Assembly (NCBI RefSeq): GCF_019649055.1
Contig: NW_026570438.1
Location: forward strand, 62,001 to 126,000
Reading direction: 5' to 3'
Length of the DNA stretch: 64,000 bases
Source: Paramacrobiotus metropolitanus
Taxonomy: Eukaryota; Tardigrada; Eutardigrada; Parachela; Macrobiotidae
Every line of letters starts with the position of its first letter. Positions within the stretch are counted from its first letter, which is position 1. The notes under the pieces are model-generated. The model made no database searches. It had not been told where the DNA came from and saw only the letters and a program-made list of their open reading frames with translations. The position numbers were made by a program, and so were the translations under genes. This document shows positions 1-11,602 of the stretch, in pieces.

Positions 1-1922
1 CTCCCTCCTCACCAGCTGGAACGCCAGGACGGTGGTTACGCGGTCGTTTATCATTCGCATCAGTCCCTACCGGGTAATTTCTGTACCGAAATATTCCCTG
101 GATCTATTCGCGAGTTTTTCCAGGTTTTTGTTGTTGCCATCATCTGTAAGGGAAATTTTCTGTTTTCTTCCTAATTTTAATTAAATTATTTTATTTTTTA
201 ATAATCCGCTGAATTCATTGTAATTTAAAAATGGCTGTGATTACATGTGTTATTTACTATTTAGTTGGAGAGATTTTTAATAATCCTTTACACTTACTAT
301 AATTTAAAAATAGTTGCAATTTTATGTGTAGTAAGCTGAAGAGATTTTTAATTTGGTTAGAATTGCTGGTAATTCATTTTTGAAGTAACATTTAATAATC
401 GATAAACATTTCATTTTATTTATAATTTTATTTTGAGTAAATTTTGAATAATTCGTCCGATTTTGATTGGAAATTTGAAATAATCAGTTTTTGATTAAAT
501 GATTTAAATCGACATGAATAATCAGACTTGAATTTGATTTTAGTTTAATATGTGTACAGATTTTTATTATATCAGGTGGATGTGGCGCTGCAGGAGCCAT
601 GGGCCGGTGGCGAGCCGGCGGCCGACGACGTCGAGACGGATGGATACTGCCGTCTGGAGGTGTCCGGCACGGACGAGCATATTTCTCACACGTCGGAAAT
701 GACCACCGCGCAGTACCTGAACATCCAGGTCCACAATCTCGTTCCGCACGTCGACAGCTTCAAATTGCGGTAAGTGATTAAGTCGTTCTGATTAATATTA
801 TTCTTATCATTATTCTTAAATTATATAACAGTAAATCTGTACATTACTTAGGTTAAAACATATTAATAAAAAATTAGTAACAAGTATAACTCAATAATTA
901 AATACGGCAAAAAATGTAGCTAAATTGTTTGAGTTTTAGTAACGTATCAAAAATGATGACACTAAAATGGAAGAAAGAAAAAATCAATTGTAAATATGAA
1001 AATAATAAAAACAATTACAAATATTAATAAAAATAAAAAACCTATAAAATAAAAAAACAATAAAATCGCAATAAGTAATAGAAATAAGTACAAAATAGCC
1101 GAAAAAATTGTAGATAAATTTTAAAATTAATTGTAGGATAAATTCGCGGGAGCTGGACAACTTCCGGCGGTTCATCCGTGTGCCGTTGCACATCCCGGCC
1201 GGTGTCATCATCCACCGCACCCTGGCCGAGCGGTTCAGCGTGGAGTTCGCCGAGCAGGTGGCCCGCAACCAGCCGGTTCCTCGCTCCGCCATTCGCGGCG
1301 TAAACAATTAACAAGATTAATTACTGAAATTTATTTTTAACGCGGACATTTTCATAGGAAATGGAGAACTGCATCGGCTGCTACGTCCTGCCGGCGCAGG
1401 TCAAACTGACCAAACGCTGTGATGCCGCGGAGTGCCAGAACTGCGGCTGCCGTCCGCTGTGGTGTGTCGGCTGTATGGGTCTGTGGTTCGCGCATCAGCA
1501 GGTGAAATAACAATATTAACTGTTATTAAAAATGCAATATATAAAAATTAATTTTATTTTATACTATTGTCTATTTTTTTATTACTATTGATTTATATTT
1601 GTTTGTTTATTATTCTTAATTTATATTTTGTTATTATTACTTACACTTTGACTTATTATTTACATTTTTGTTTATAGTTACATATTTTGCTTGATGATTT
1701 ACATTAAAATTAATTGTGTTGCATTGCTAAATTGTCCAGGAATTAATTTCAGAATAATTATTTCAAGAGTTTTTCAGTGTGTTCTTCCTGTGTTTGCTGA
1801 TGTTTCCCTCATGTTTTCAGGATCAGCAGCATCCGGAAGGCTGGATGGCGGCACGGGCGCCCTGTCCCAGTTGTCGGTCGCCGTTCTGCGTCCTGGATGT
1901 CTGCGCCATCACCGATAACTGA
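1..1922 (+). CDS. TMEM129: TMEM129 E3 ubiquitin ligase, 3' part (5 exons visible)
   Basis: Exons read 1-73 (runs in from the left), 576-769, 1137-1299, 1358-1501 and 1821-1922, all with GT-AG borders and compatible phases. The C-terminal part has the cysteine-rich RING-like module of TMEM129: an ENCIGC start, a CxNCGCRPLWC core, WFAHQQ crossing into DQQHPEGW, then APCPSCRSPFCVLDVC at the end. In animals TMEM129 is an ER membrane E3 ligase that recruits a ubiquitin-conjugating enzyme for ER-associated degradation. The membrane-spanning N-terminus lies left of the window, so only about the last 190 codons are seen. The last exon has been copied at least twice downstream (near 6.83 and 14.04 kb). 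The match to the family C-terminus is strong and the reading frame is intact. Confidence 0.9.
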
Positions 1923-2186
1923 ATTTCCCTACTACCACCATGTAGATTTGCTCTTTGATTTTTTTATTTGTTTTTCATGAGTAACAATGTGTGATGGAAT
2001 GTGGTAATTGTAGTTGTTGCTGTTTTCATGAGAGCCAGTACACGACTACACATTCTGTTGTCCTATATCTATATACAGCGGAAAACTATTCCGCGCTGGC
2101 AGTTGCACGCCGAGTTGTGCGTCACTTGCTCCTAACCATAAGCAGATTACCATAAAAACAGTGTCATCCATACTGTTTGTATACAA
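1923..2186. other. TMEM129 3' flank, duplicated elsewhere
   Basis: No gene seen. The part around 2100-2186 (CATAAGCAGATTACCATAAA and following) recurs near 14,345 and, more diverged, near 7,325, so it belongs to the duplicated segment that includes the TMEM129 last exon. Confidence 0.5.
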
Positions 2187-2892
2187 TTATTTGCACCAAG
2201 CGCGAAGCGCGAGGTGCTGCAGTAAGTCTTCGTCAAGAGCATATCGCACACCAGTCGCCGGTATGGTCTGCAGCGTCTTCGACTGAGCGCGACAAGCTAG
2301 CCGGACTACAACGTAAAGCTCTGAAAACCATCACTGATTACAAGATGCCGGTTACTCCGGAACTGTATCAGAAGTTGGGTATTCCTCACATATTCGACCG
2401 ATGGCGGCAGAGCGATGCGGTGTGGTTGTTCAAGTTCTGGAACAAAGATCAGTTCCCGCTTCCGGCTTACCTCCTGGACATGATCCAAGTAAAAGATAAC
2501 ACCACGCGCTACAACTTGCGAAAGCCGGCCCGGATCGATTTTACGCGGGCAAAGAAAGTTATCGGAGGGTGGACTATGGAAATGCGGCTAAAGCGTCTTC
2601 TTGATAAACTTCTTGCTGTTAATCCTAAAATTCTAGAAGCCAGTTCTGTACCTTCTTTCAAATTTCTACTCAGATCTGTTAAACTCTCCTAAACGTTTTT
2701 GTTAGCGGAAAATTGTTTTTGTTCGACCAGACTTGAAGTCCCTTCGGGGTTGTCTGCTCTTGTGCCGTAATAATAATAGTAATAATAAAATTTGTCTGAC
2801 GCCACGAAGAGCGTACGTCACGCTTTTCCGATTCCACAATCCCACGCTCGCGCTCGTGCAGTAATGTGGTTCGCAACCACCGCTAGTAAACT
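2187..2892. repeat. Composite repeat inserted in TMEM129 flank
   Basis: A repeat beginning near TTGCACCAAGCGCGAAGCGC and ending near CAACCACCGCTAGTA interrupts the duplicated TMEM129 flank. The related flank at about 14,390-14,450 continues from CATACTGTTGT to ATAACGACG without it and so is an empty site. The same repeat occurs as the arms of the inverted structure at 41.0-41.95 kb. It contains the short palindrome GCGCGAAGCGC. In this copy a LINE fragment splits the repeat. The transposition mechanism is unknown; there is no transposase ORF. Confidence 0.65.
2240..2788 (+). mobile_element. LINE (CR1/Jockey/L2-like) 3' fragment nested in repeat
   Basis: About 150 codons (to the stop at 2692) match the tail of a non-LTR retrotransposon ORF2: SPVWSAAS, then KLAGLQRKALKTI, then a NLRKPARIDF stretch and a WTMEMRLKRLL / SFKFLLRSV end, as after the reverse transcriptase palm and thumb. 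A short untranslated tail follows, ending in a TAA-type microsatellite (ATAATAATAGTAATAATAA) at about 2767-2788, the usual end of CR1/L2-like LINEs. The 5' side is truncated, as expected for target-primed insertion. The unsplit copy of the host repeat at about 41,836 reads CAAGAGCATAAAATCTGTCT straight through, which marks the insertion point. There is no endonuclease or RT core, so this is a dead fragment. Confidence 0.75.
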
Positions 2893-3385
2893 GTTGTTCA
2901 GCTTTCAGAACATAACGACGTATTGTGCAACGACACGCTTGTGTCAGTTTAATAATGGTCAGTTTAGTAATGCATTGGCACAATAAACATCAAATAAATT
3001 ATAACAGTTTGTATACCCGTATTTTGCTGGGTGCCGAATGAAGGGTGAATTAAATAGACACTACGGTTATGCTTATATGAAATAGTCCTTTCCCATCCGG
3101 AATTTTAAACGGCAGCAAGTATTGGGGAATCAGAATTATTGGGAGTCGATAGCAGATTACAAAGTACCCCAGATCATATACCGGTTGTCATTGCAGATTG
3201 CTTTATACGAGGTTCCGCTAGCCGCGGAAACCTGCAAAGGAACAGTATTACTGGTGTTATGTACCAAGCATACAGTATCTGCAGAAATTACGCTTATTCG
3301 CATAATTTGCTTATTTCGCTCCGCACTAAATAAAACTCAATACACATGAATGCATTTAAACTTTTTGGAATTTTTCTACGTGTAC
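2893..3385. other. Non-coding duplicated segment
   Basis: No convincing gene. Sequence at about 3,120-3,330 is a diverged copy of about 12,430-12,600 (shared GTTCCGCTAG and AACCTGCA words), further evidence of segmental duplication. Confidence 0.4.
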
Positions 3386-3389
3386 AAAC

Positions 3390-3632
3390 TGTCAGGGCGG
3401 GCTTATGATTCACCCTTCTCTCATTGGTTGGTTTTGGGTTTTTTCCTGTCTGGGCATTTGCATGCGCTTTGATGGCTCTATAAGGCAGCTGCGCTGCCTA
3501 CAGAGACCAGTTGGTTCTTGGCTTGCGCGCAAAGCGCGGTGTGTGTCAGATTTCGGCATTAAAGCCTTCACCCGGGTTTGCTTTTGTTTCGCCGTCGATG
3601 GTCGATGCGCGCCTAGTCAGCGCCATCTGATA
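3390..3632. repeat. 5' LTR of the TRIM-like element
   Basis: 243 bp from TGTCAGGGCG to CCATCTGATA, followed at once by the TGGTAGCAGA primer-binding site. Open frames inside it are fortuitous because they repeat identically in both LTRs. Confidence 0.85.
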
Positions 3633-4573
3633 TGGTAGCAGACCACGGTGCCGATCGTGTGCTACACAGCGGGCTTGCCCCGCTCACGGGCCACCTCTGA
3701 GTTGTGGACCAGATCGCGTGATCGCGTCCTGTGCCACCCCCGGGTACGGAGCTCATCCCGCTCCCCCGGATTTCCCGTCAGTCGCCGGAGCTGTGCCGTC
3801 ACTCCCGCAGAACGCGGAGAAAACTGCCTCTCCCAGAAGGGGATGGAGATATCGCCAAGCCAGAAGTGCAGCGATGGACGGACAAACCCACAGCCACACC
3901 GTACCGATGACGGATGCCGACGGTGGACGCAACCCGGACCAGCAGGAAACCTGCGGACCCTTCGCCACCACCAACAGCCACGCCAACCCCGATCCCCACG
4001 GCCGGATCGACCACCATTACCACGCCGAGAAATTCACCCCACCAAAACCCTGCCCGCCTTACCTGGGACAGCGACCTTTCCCCCGGCGGAGCAGTGGAAT
4101 TGCCCCACCGGAGCAGCGTAATTTTGTGTTTGCAGGGTCATGGCCGTACCTGTGCCCCAAACCTCTGCGCGATTTTTCCCAGACGGTGACCTTTCTCCAG
4201 ACGGATAAAATGCGGAATCTACCGATTTCCGCATCCGACCCTGGATTCTATCGCGACAGTGCGTTGACCTAGGCACTGGACCGCGTGAAGCCGAACCAGA
4301 CCGACCGAACCCGAGCCAAACCGACCGAGAACCACTCCTAAACCGAACCTGATCCGAGCCGACCAAACCTGGACCGAGCCGGACCAAACCTGACTGAACC
4401 AGATCCCATACCGGACCACGTGAGCCGACCGAACTGGAACCGAGCCACCCGGTAGTACAGTCTATTAGACATAGTACAGGGACCGTACCGGTCCCTGTAT
4501 CCACTGTTCTTTTACGGCGCATCACGCCATTTACCTGCACTTCGCAGGAGCTCAGTGTTAGACCGTACAGGGA

Positions 4574-4816
4574 TGTCAGGGCGGGCTTATGATTCACCCT
4601 TCTCTCATTGGTTGGTTTTGGGTTTTTTCCTGTCTGGGCATTTGCATGCGCTTTGATGGCTCTATAAGGCAGCTGCGCTGCCTACAGAGACCAGTTGGTT
4701 CTTGGCTTGCGCGCAAAGCGCGGTGTGTGTCAGATTTCGGCATTAAAGCCTTCATCCGGGTTTGCTTTTGTTTCGCCGTCGATGGTCGATGCGCGCCTAG
4801 TCAGCGCCATCTGATA
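4574..4816. repeat. 3' LTR of the TRIM-like element
   Basis: The second 243-bp copy, nearly identical to the first, followed by the AAAC target duplication. Confidence 0.85.
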
Positions 4817-4885
4817 AAACCGTTTGGCTACAAAATATCATAAAATAAAATAAAAAAGTGTTGGAAGTGTACCGGTCCGAATCCC

Positions 4886-5796
4886 TTAAACGATTATGCT
4901 CTCATCATGACCCTGTTGACTTACTTTTAAGCCACTGTCGCCGTCTTCCACCACCACGTGCCAATTGTAGCGACCGTAGCTGCGTTTCAGGTTATCGTGG
5001 ATTTTCGAAGCAATCAGTTTCCGCGACGTAGAGCTGTAGGCATTTCACGCAGAGGTCACAAATGAATCCGTGACTGAGAACATGGTGCTTGTCATGTCTG
5101 TCCAGCCAATCCAGTCGACAGTTGTAGTATATCCTGTGTCAACATAACATGATTCCCTATCATTCTTGGTGTAATTCGTTTCGTTGCATTATCGTAACGC
5201 ATACGAAATCAACGTGACTTTTCGTTATCGTAACGAACATTATGCGAAATCTCATACGAAAACGTTTAGGTAACGAACAGCAACACTAAATTATTCACCA
5301 CAATGCGCTACTAACTCATAAGCTGCGTCCCGTGCTTTACTGGTATGCTATTTTCTACAGTAATACGAGTAATTACGTTTGTGCGTGAAATAACAGTAGC
5401 GTAGTTGTTAGTCTAGCATATTTACCGATGTTTGCTTCGGAACCTTAGAACGAACATTTTTGTGGTGTAGGATTGCCTTTTTGAAATTTTTTTACTAAAA
5501 CGCAACCGTAAACAGCGCAACTTTTACCGATAATTAAAATTATAGACGAAAATTTTGTACTAAACAAGACAACCTGACCAGTGGCTATGAAACAACGAAT
5601 TTCTCGAAATCACATCCATAAGTTCTGCGCATATATCGCATGTATATAAAACTCAAGTCAGTACCGAAAGTGCAGCAGATGCTTATACGATCTTGTAGAA
5701 GCTATTTAAAAATATCAAGTCCTATTAACCTGCTGATTGCCCAACCATTAAAGTAGCCACGCAAATAACGGCAATGAAGAACGTTGCGTTATTCAT
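4886..5796 (-). pseudogene. Secreted dynein-light-chain-like gene, dead copy
   Basis: Diverged duplicate of the gene at 9.8-10.7 kb. The first exon (about 5,730-5,796) still encodes a signal peptide of the type MNNATFFIAVICVATLMVGQ. The main exon reads IASKIHDNLKRSYG then YNWHVVVEDG, which fits the dynein light chain motif around the IK-helix and WHxxVG strand. An in-frame TGA interrupts the main exon where the sister copy has TGG (SWCNA). About 120 bp of extra sequence with internal inverted repeats (about 5,178-5,298) sits in the intron near the exon start. The dynein-light-chain assignment is by motif only. Confidence 0.6.
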
Positions 5797-6817
5797 TTTC
5801 TTATGAATCAGGAAGAAAAACATCCTCGACAAAAAATAATGAAGTTAAATAATGCTGTTACTTAAAATCACCTTTACTGATCAACATTAGTAAGTATTGA
5901 CTGATTTTTAGCCCGAGACTTCGCAGTTTCCCTCACGAATTGGTTAGTGTTACAGGTGCACCCTTTTATTCCCGGTTAGTTACAAGATAGGTGTACGATG
6001 TACACGATAGCTGCCAAAACATGATTTCCAGTGGTGTGGTACGTAAATATAAGTTTTGAATGCCAGTCGATCATGTTGAGATAGAATGCCATTGACGCAA
6101 TATCCGTACAAGATGCCTACATGTTGCGTTTGCAAGCAAGCACAAAGGTCATAAAGATGTTTACTATCAACAACAACAACCTATACTGCACCGCCTTTCT
6201 GGACCATATCAGAGATTACGTTCCCTGATTTGCCCTGCCAGTTACACAGTAATCAGTAAGCAGATGTTTCCTGTTTTTGTTTTGCTTAAAGGCTTGCGTG
6301 GGAAACCACTGCGCTCGCTTTAGGATCTGCGGATATGGCGGCGATTGACGCCTGTTATTACGCGTTTACACCACGCTCAGGGCGCGTGCTCCGTAATTTC
6401 TATCGCAAAAATCAGATATTTAGTGATCTTTGCGCTATGAGCGATTGCCGCTGCAGTGCATCTAACTGCCATCACAATGACAAATTTATTCCTCTCTACA
6501 TGTAAAGTAAATACATAGGGAAAATCTAATATTTCAAAATTTTATTGATTGTTTATACTTTAGATCGATGTCTGTCAGATATTATCTGGCATGCACCGGC
6601 CACGGCAAATGCATGTACAGCGCAAACAGTGCGACATGCCGCGCCATAGTATAGACTATAGAGTATAGCGTAACCCGTACAGCTGCATGTGATTGTCAGT
6701 GTGCTGATGCACTAAAATTACGGGACAAGCTTGCACATTCACCCATGACGGCCAAGCAGGCGCCTCAGCGGGAATCGAAACATTTGTGGTTCAGAAATTT
6801 CGAGTATCGCAGGCGGG
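5797..6817. other. Duplicated non-coding segment (A copy)
   Basis: No gene seen. Much of it aligns by eye with about 10,735-11,370 (for example GCGGCGATTG with a preceding GGATCTGC at 6,320 and 11,290), so it is one half of a segmental duplication. Confidence 0.45.
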
Positions 6818-6825
6818 GTGGTTGC

Positions 6826-6960
6826 TTTCAGGACCAACAGGATCCGGAAGGCAAGATGGCGGCATAGTCACAGACGCTCTGCGGCCTCTGCCCTAGCTGT
6901 GGGTCGCCGTTCTGCGTCCTGGATGTCTGTGCCCTCATCGACGATCAAATTAGTTGTCCC
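6826..6960 (+). pseudogene. TMEM129 last-exon duplicate
   Basis: TTTCAG followed by sequence nearly matching the last exon of the gene at 1-1922: AACAGGATCCGGAAGG, then a small interruption with an in-frame TAG, then TGTGGGTCGCCGTTCTGCGT and CTGGATGTCTGTGCC. There is no upstream TMEM129 exon nearby. The reading frame is lost, so this is a truncated tandem copy. Confidence 0.8.
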
Positions 6961-8380
6961 TACGCTTGTACGAGAAAATTTGATCATGGATTTTTTTATT
7001 TGTTTTTTTTCAATGAAATGTAAGCTCGAAGAGTATTTGGGAGCCGTAACATCAATCCGGTCGACATGCGACGAGATAATAAAAAGTTTTGAAACACAGT
7101 CCGATAACGTAGCAACCACTACGGTTGCAAGTTGCAACATACAGCATATGGATGACCCAACTTATGTTGTTATTGCTCATAATAATTACTAGTACACGCA
7201 TTGTTATGTCACATCATTACAACAACATTGCACTTTTACGCAAATCCGCATTCAAATTTCAGCGTTCCGCTGGCATTTATGTACACAGTCTAAGTACATA
7301 CTTATGTCGAATTCAACGTCACCTGCTCTCAAGCAAGCTAACCACAAAAAAAGTCTCATTCTACCATCTGTGTACTGCTGTTTCTCAGATTTCGGTCGCT
7401 CCAGATATTCGTATTTCGTTTGCACGTTTTGGTCAGGTGGTGATGAAGTTCCTGACAAACATATATAGATACCAGAAAATCAATAGTTTTCATGGTAAAA
7501 ACTTCGCTCATAAATTTCAAAGCATGAAAACTTGAAAAAAGTGCCCATAAAGAAACCAAACAAAGAAAAGTAATTGGACCGGGTGCAATGCAGTTGGAGT
7601 CATTACTGCACCGGTAATACAGTGGAACCGCTCTTCCGCGTTTATAATTTTCAGAAATCTGAGATTCCAGCATTTCTGAATTTATTTACGACTGCAGACC
7701 AGTGAAAAACAAATCAGAAAGTATGTCGTGGCAGTTTGTCCGGTCATCAGCTATTCATGTAGCGGGCCACGAGGGGGTGGTGTAAGTGACCGGTGACCGA
7801 AATATTAAGCCGTACTCGTTTCATATATATATAATATTATATCGCTGATCCCCAGATAAAGTCTAACTGTCAGATTGGCACACTATCTGTATGTAGCTTG
7901 TCGGATGACATAATTGTGTAACATAGCATAATTGTGTAAAGGTCATGGTGAAATAAATCAGTTTAAGGGGATCCCTATGAGATGAAAGTGCTAACGACAT
8001 TCCCGTTCCAATTAACTTGCTGCATTTTAAAATTCCGGACGAGACAGGATAGTTTTGCAAGTATAACTGTTGTAGCTAACTTATTCAATCGCCATTCGCT
8101 ACGCAGCGGGGATACTCTTTTGTTTGATTTCCTGTGTTTTTGTTCTGCGCGTGCCCGCCGATGTGTCAGTGCATATTAAACTTGGTATTAACTTAATATA
8201 TACCAGTTTCTGGTCAATACGTTATGTAGTTCAATGTACCAGTACATATGCTGATCGGTGCTGTCGATATGCCGTCCGCGGTGCACTGGGGAAACTATCC
8301 GGGACTTGCTTGCAAATATACCCATAAGAAATTGTGAAATACCGCGTAAAACTGTAATTATAACATTAGCGGCCTACTCA
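6961..8380. other. Duplicated non-coding segment
   Basis: No gene supported. Parts near 7,870-8,060 are a diverged copy of about 11,950-12,100 (GTCAG-TTGGCACAC and GATGAAATAAATC words). A short TATATATATAATATTATAT run lies near 7,826. Confidence 0.4.
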
Positions 8381-8454
8381 TGGGTTCCCAGACCCCTGGA
8401 GAAAGAAGAAGCGGCGGGCAGCTAAATCGGAAAAAAACGCTAGGTTTCCGTAAC

Positions 8455-9690
8455 GCCGGTTTGGCAGTGGCGTTGCAAGTGTTGAGGAGGTCTTCCAGTC
8501 ACTGGACACCGTCGACCGTCAGCGCTGTCGTCGCACCTGTCAAATGTGGGAAACGATTCTCACATCGACTGAGTTGTGCCGCGATGTGCGTCTATCACGG
8601 CAGAAGGAGAGTTCTTCGCTGCCAGTGAAGTGGGACTGCAATTCCGCCATGTACGCCTCCATCCTCAAACACATGACCTCCGCCACCCGCACCATCTGCA
8701 CACCATTCGCGACAACGAAACGTCATATTGACAGCTGGAGGATTTCGAATGGTGCCGATGAAGTGCTGGATGTGATTAAGCAGGTCTTGGACGACGCCGG
8801 CCTTTGCATCGACCGCTTGATCGTGTTCAGCTGGACGCGCACGCTTTTGTTTACTGGAAATTGGGCGTGTTTTTCATGGAGATCACCGCGCAAACATCCA
8901 GACTAGGGTCATGCTGTGATCGTTTCATTTTCAAGGATTTCTTCCTGACAGTAGTGGAGGTAACCAACCAAAATGTCCGCCGGACGTCCGGATTTTTCGG
9001 TCGGGTACCGACATATAAGAAGGAAACAACCTTAATGACGTTCCGTATTCTCACACCGGGACCTGTCGATGAGGCGCAGATTGTCGATTTGTTCGAGCAG
9101 CATCTGAAGTGGGCGGTGCCACCGTTGGACGAGAAACGCATTGCCATCTGCAAGGCCAATGTCATCAACAGCGAGGAGAATGATGAAGGTAGCTACTAGT
9201 ACTGGGAGATAGTAGTCTTTTCGCAACACGGTTTTCATCACTTTTATCAAATTTTGAAAGAATGTTTTTATTAAATTTGTAAATCAAGTTTACGAGTTAA
9301 AAGCCAATAGCAGTGACGATTTTGAAAAAAAGGTGTATCTTGTTAGTCCTAAGTCCTTTCACCGGAAAAAAAGGGCAAGAAGAGCTTGAAGGAAAGATTT
9401 CCATTCGCTACGTACTACGAGATAACAGTGCTTTCCAGGGCGGAAATAGCCGGCAGTTGTACTGTACCTAATGTTCTCTGCAGATTCTAGAAGACTACCA
9501 GTCCAGCAATCCGCGTCCATCAGCCCAGTATCGCAAACGCCAGTGGGGGATGGACAGTCTAGCCGATGTCGACGTGGGCAAACTGAACCGTTTCTGCTTG
9601 TGCGCCTTGTGGCGCGCCATGCAGGACTGGGATGAAGCGTCCGCGGAAAACAGTGTCCAAGATGGGGAATCTGACGACTTCAAGTTTTAA
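8455..9690 (+). pseudogene. F-box-like lineage-specific gene, probably broken
   Basis: The upstream part reads EEVFQSLDTVDRQRCRRTC, then WETILTSTELCRDVRLS, an F-box-like helix pattern as in SCF substrate adaptors. It continues through a region with ADEVLDVIKQVLDDAG. A second frame from about 8,900 reads TLMTFRILTPGPVDEAQ and then DLFEQHLKWAV, ending at a splice-like site AAGGTAGC near 9,186. A last exon at 9,484-9,690 (after TCTGCAG) encodes ILEDYQSSNPRPSAQYRKRQ through DDFKF and a stop. No good start codon is seen, and the first two parts lie in different frames, so I read it as decayed, or as spliced in a way I cannot resolve. Function is unknown; the F-box match is suggestive only. Confidence 0.45.
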
Positions 9691-9814
9691 CACCGAATCT
9701 AGCAACTCTCATTCCGATGTAGAATGGTACTGGCGCAGCTGGCGCGAAGTTATGCGACACCCCCATCAACAAAGCTAAAGACGGGCCTGATCACAGCATT
9801 ATACTTCATGGCCT

Positions 9815-10734
9815 TCAGGCTCTCGTAATGCCCTCTTGACTTACCTGAGCGCCGAATGCTTCTGCCACCACCACTTGCCAGTCGTAGCCATTCTCGCTGC
9901 GTTTCAGGTTGTTTTGGATTTCACCAGCAATCTGTCCCCGCGCCGTGGATCTAGAGCTGTAGGCATTACACCAAGAGGTCACAATGGAATCTGTGGCAAC
10001 GAATCTGGTGCTGGGCATGTCTGTCCAGCTCCAGTCGACGGTTGTAGTATGTCCTATGTCAAAATAACACGATTTCCTGTCTTTCTTGGCGTAATTCACT
10101 CCAATGCGAAACTAACTCATCCGCCGCGTCCCTTGCTTTGCATGTACGCGATTTTCAACAGTAATACGAGTACGTAATTAAGTTTGTGCGTGAAATAATA
10201 ATTATTTATAATAATATAGTTGTTAATAATATAATAATATAGTTGAAATATAATAATATGATAACATATAATATTATAATATAGTTAATAATATAATAAT
10301 ATAGTTATAATAATACAGTTGAAATAATAATATACAGTAGTTGTTATTCTAGCATATTTGCCGATGTTTGCTTCGGAAGCTTACAAAAACGGACATTTTG
10401 TGGTGTAGGGTTGCCTTTTTACAGCGTCTTACCAAACGCAACTGTAAGCAGTGCAACTTTTACCGATAATGAAAATTATAGACGAAAATTTCGTATTACA
10501 CCAGGCAAACCTTCCAGGGACTATGAAACAGCGAATTTCTCGAAATCACATATATAGAATCTGCGCATCTATCGCATGTATATTAAACTCAAGTCAATAC
10601 CGAAAGTGCAGCAGAGGCTGATACGATCTTTTAAAAGCCATTAGAAAATTAATTAAGTTTTACTAACCTGCTGATTGCCCAACGATTAACGTAGCAAGGC
10701 ACATAACGGCACAGAAGAACGATGCCATATTCAT
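9815..10734 (-). CDS. Secreted dynein-light-chain-like protein
   Basis: Two exons on the minus strand. 10,734-10,668 encodes a signal peptide (MNMASFFCAVMCLATLIVGQ) and ends at a GT donor; 10,098-9,815 follows an AG and joins in phase, giving 116 residues. The main exon has QIAGEIQNNLKRSENG followed by YDWQVVVAEAFGAQVSQEG, matching the IA-x2-IK-x2-LD and W-x-VVVG-x-FG-x2-V-x-HE pattern of dynein light chain (LC8) C-termini. A signal peptide on such a fold is odd, because LC8 is cytoplasmic. A GTAAGT at about 9,844 could be a donor, but reading through it keeps family-like sequence to the stop. A dead sister copy lies at 4.9-5.8 kb. The family call rests on about 40 residues. Confidence 0.5.
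10195..10345. repeat. AT-rich low-complexity tract (ATAATATAGTT)n in intron
   Basis: Repeated ATAATATAGTT-type words within the intron of the dynein-light-chain-like gene; absent from the sister copy at 5.3-5.4 kb, so it expanded after duplication. Confidence 0.7.
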
Positions 10735-11447
10735 TTTTTAATGAAGCAGGAGGAATAGCAGTCCCGATGAAACAATAAGGAAGCTATTAGCGGCCACTTA
10801 AATTGTAATGCCTTTACTACTTAACATTAGTCAGCCACGACTGATTTAGAGCCAGCGACTTCGCAGTTTCCCTCGCGAATTCGTTAGCGACACTGGTACG
10901 CCCACAGTACACACACAAATTCCGAAAAGGAAACTGCTTTTATTCCTGGTTAATTACTGGATGGCTGTACGATGCACGATAGCTGCCAAACAAGGTGTGA
11001 CAAGATTGCAAATGGTTCGGTACGTAAATAAGGGTTAATTTCCATCGTATATGTGGAGATAAAATGCTATTGACGCAATATCCGTACCAAGTGCCCATAT
11101 GTTGCGTCTGTACATAGCAAACAGGCACAAAGGTCATAACCTGTTTTTACTAGCAGCCAAAACAGCCTATTGCACGACCTTTCCGGATCATCATCAGAGA
11201 TTATTTTGTCTGATTTGCCCTGCCCATTACACGGTAGCTATTTCCTATTTTTTTGCCTACAGGCTCGCGTGGGCAAACCTTGTGCTAAAGGATCTGCAGA
11301 TGTGGCGGCGATTGCCGCCGGTTGGTACTTTTGCGTCATGCGGCATGAAGCATGCTGTACGAGTTTGTCCCGTAATTTCTAAATTCTAACGTAAGGTACA
11401 GATTGCGAGTGTTTATTTTATCATATAGGGGACAAACAAGTCTGCTC
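10735..11447. other. Duplicated non-coding segment (B copy)
   Basis: Counterpart of about 5,797-6,480; no gene supported. Confidence 0.4.
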
Positions 11448-11602
11448 GGCCCGGTTCCCTGTACTGCTGCCGTCACCCGCCTGGAGTGTGACGTTACGGC
11501 AGTACATACGGTTAAATCAGGCGCGGTACATAAGCACCATGTATAGCCACAACGTAAAACACCAGCCGGCTGACATCAGAAGTACAAGGGACTGGTTCGG
11601 CT
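11448..11602. mobile_element. TIR element, diverged copy
   Basis: Shares CCTGTACTGCTGCCGTCACC and the following CGCCTGGAGTGTGAC with the element at 14,922-15,076, but the right inverted repeat has decayed. This is a non-autonomous DNA-transposon-like (MITE) relic with no coding capacity. Confidence 0.6.

Larger units (their letters stand above)
3386..4820. mobile_element. Short non-autonomous LTR retroelement (TRIM-like), very young
   Basis: Two 243-bp direct repeats (3390-3632 and 4574-4816) differ at about one position, so the insertion is very recent. The LTR starts TGTCAG and ends CTGATA, an imperfect inverted pair, and the element is flanked by a 4-bp target duplication AAAC (3386-3389 and 4817-4820). 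Directly after the 5' LTR comes TGGTAGCAGA, which matches a primer-binding site for the 3' end of initiator tRNA-Met. Only about 940 bp lie between the LTRs, with no reverse transcriptase, integrase or protease recognised, so it depends on a partner element. The 4-bp duplication favours a Gypsy-like partner (inference). The LTR contains a CTCTATAAGGC TATA-like box. As a structure it looks whole. Confidence 0.85.

Noticed and set aside
3405-3638. 77-84-codon frames inside both LTRs
   Set aside because: They are identical because the LTRs are; no family match and the frame runs over the LTR end.
3648-4272. Overlapping frames of 157-187 codons within the TRIM-like element
   Set aside because: Open in several frames on both strands because of GC- and Pro-rich repeats (ACCGAACC words); no gag or pol motif.
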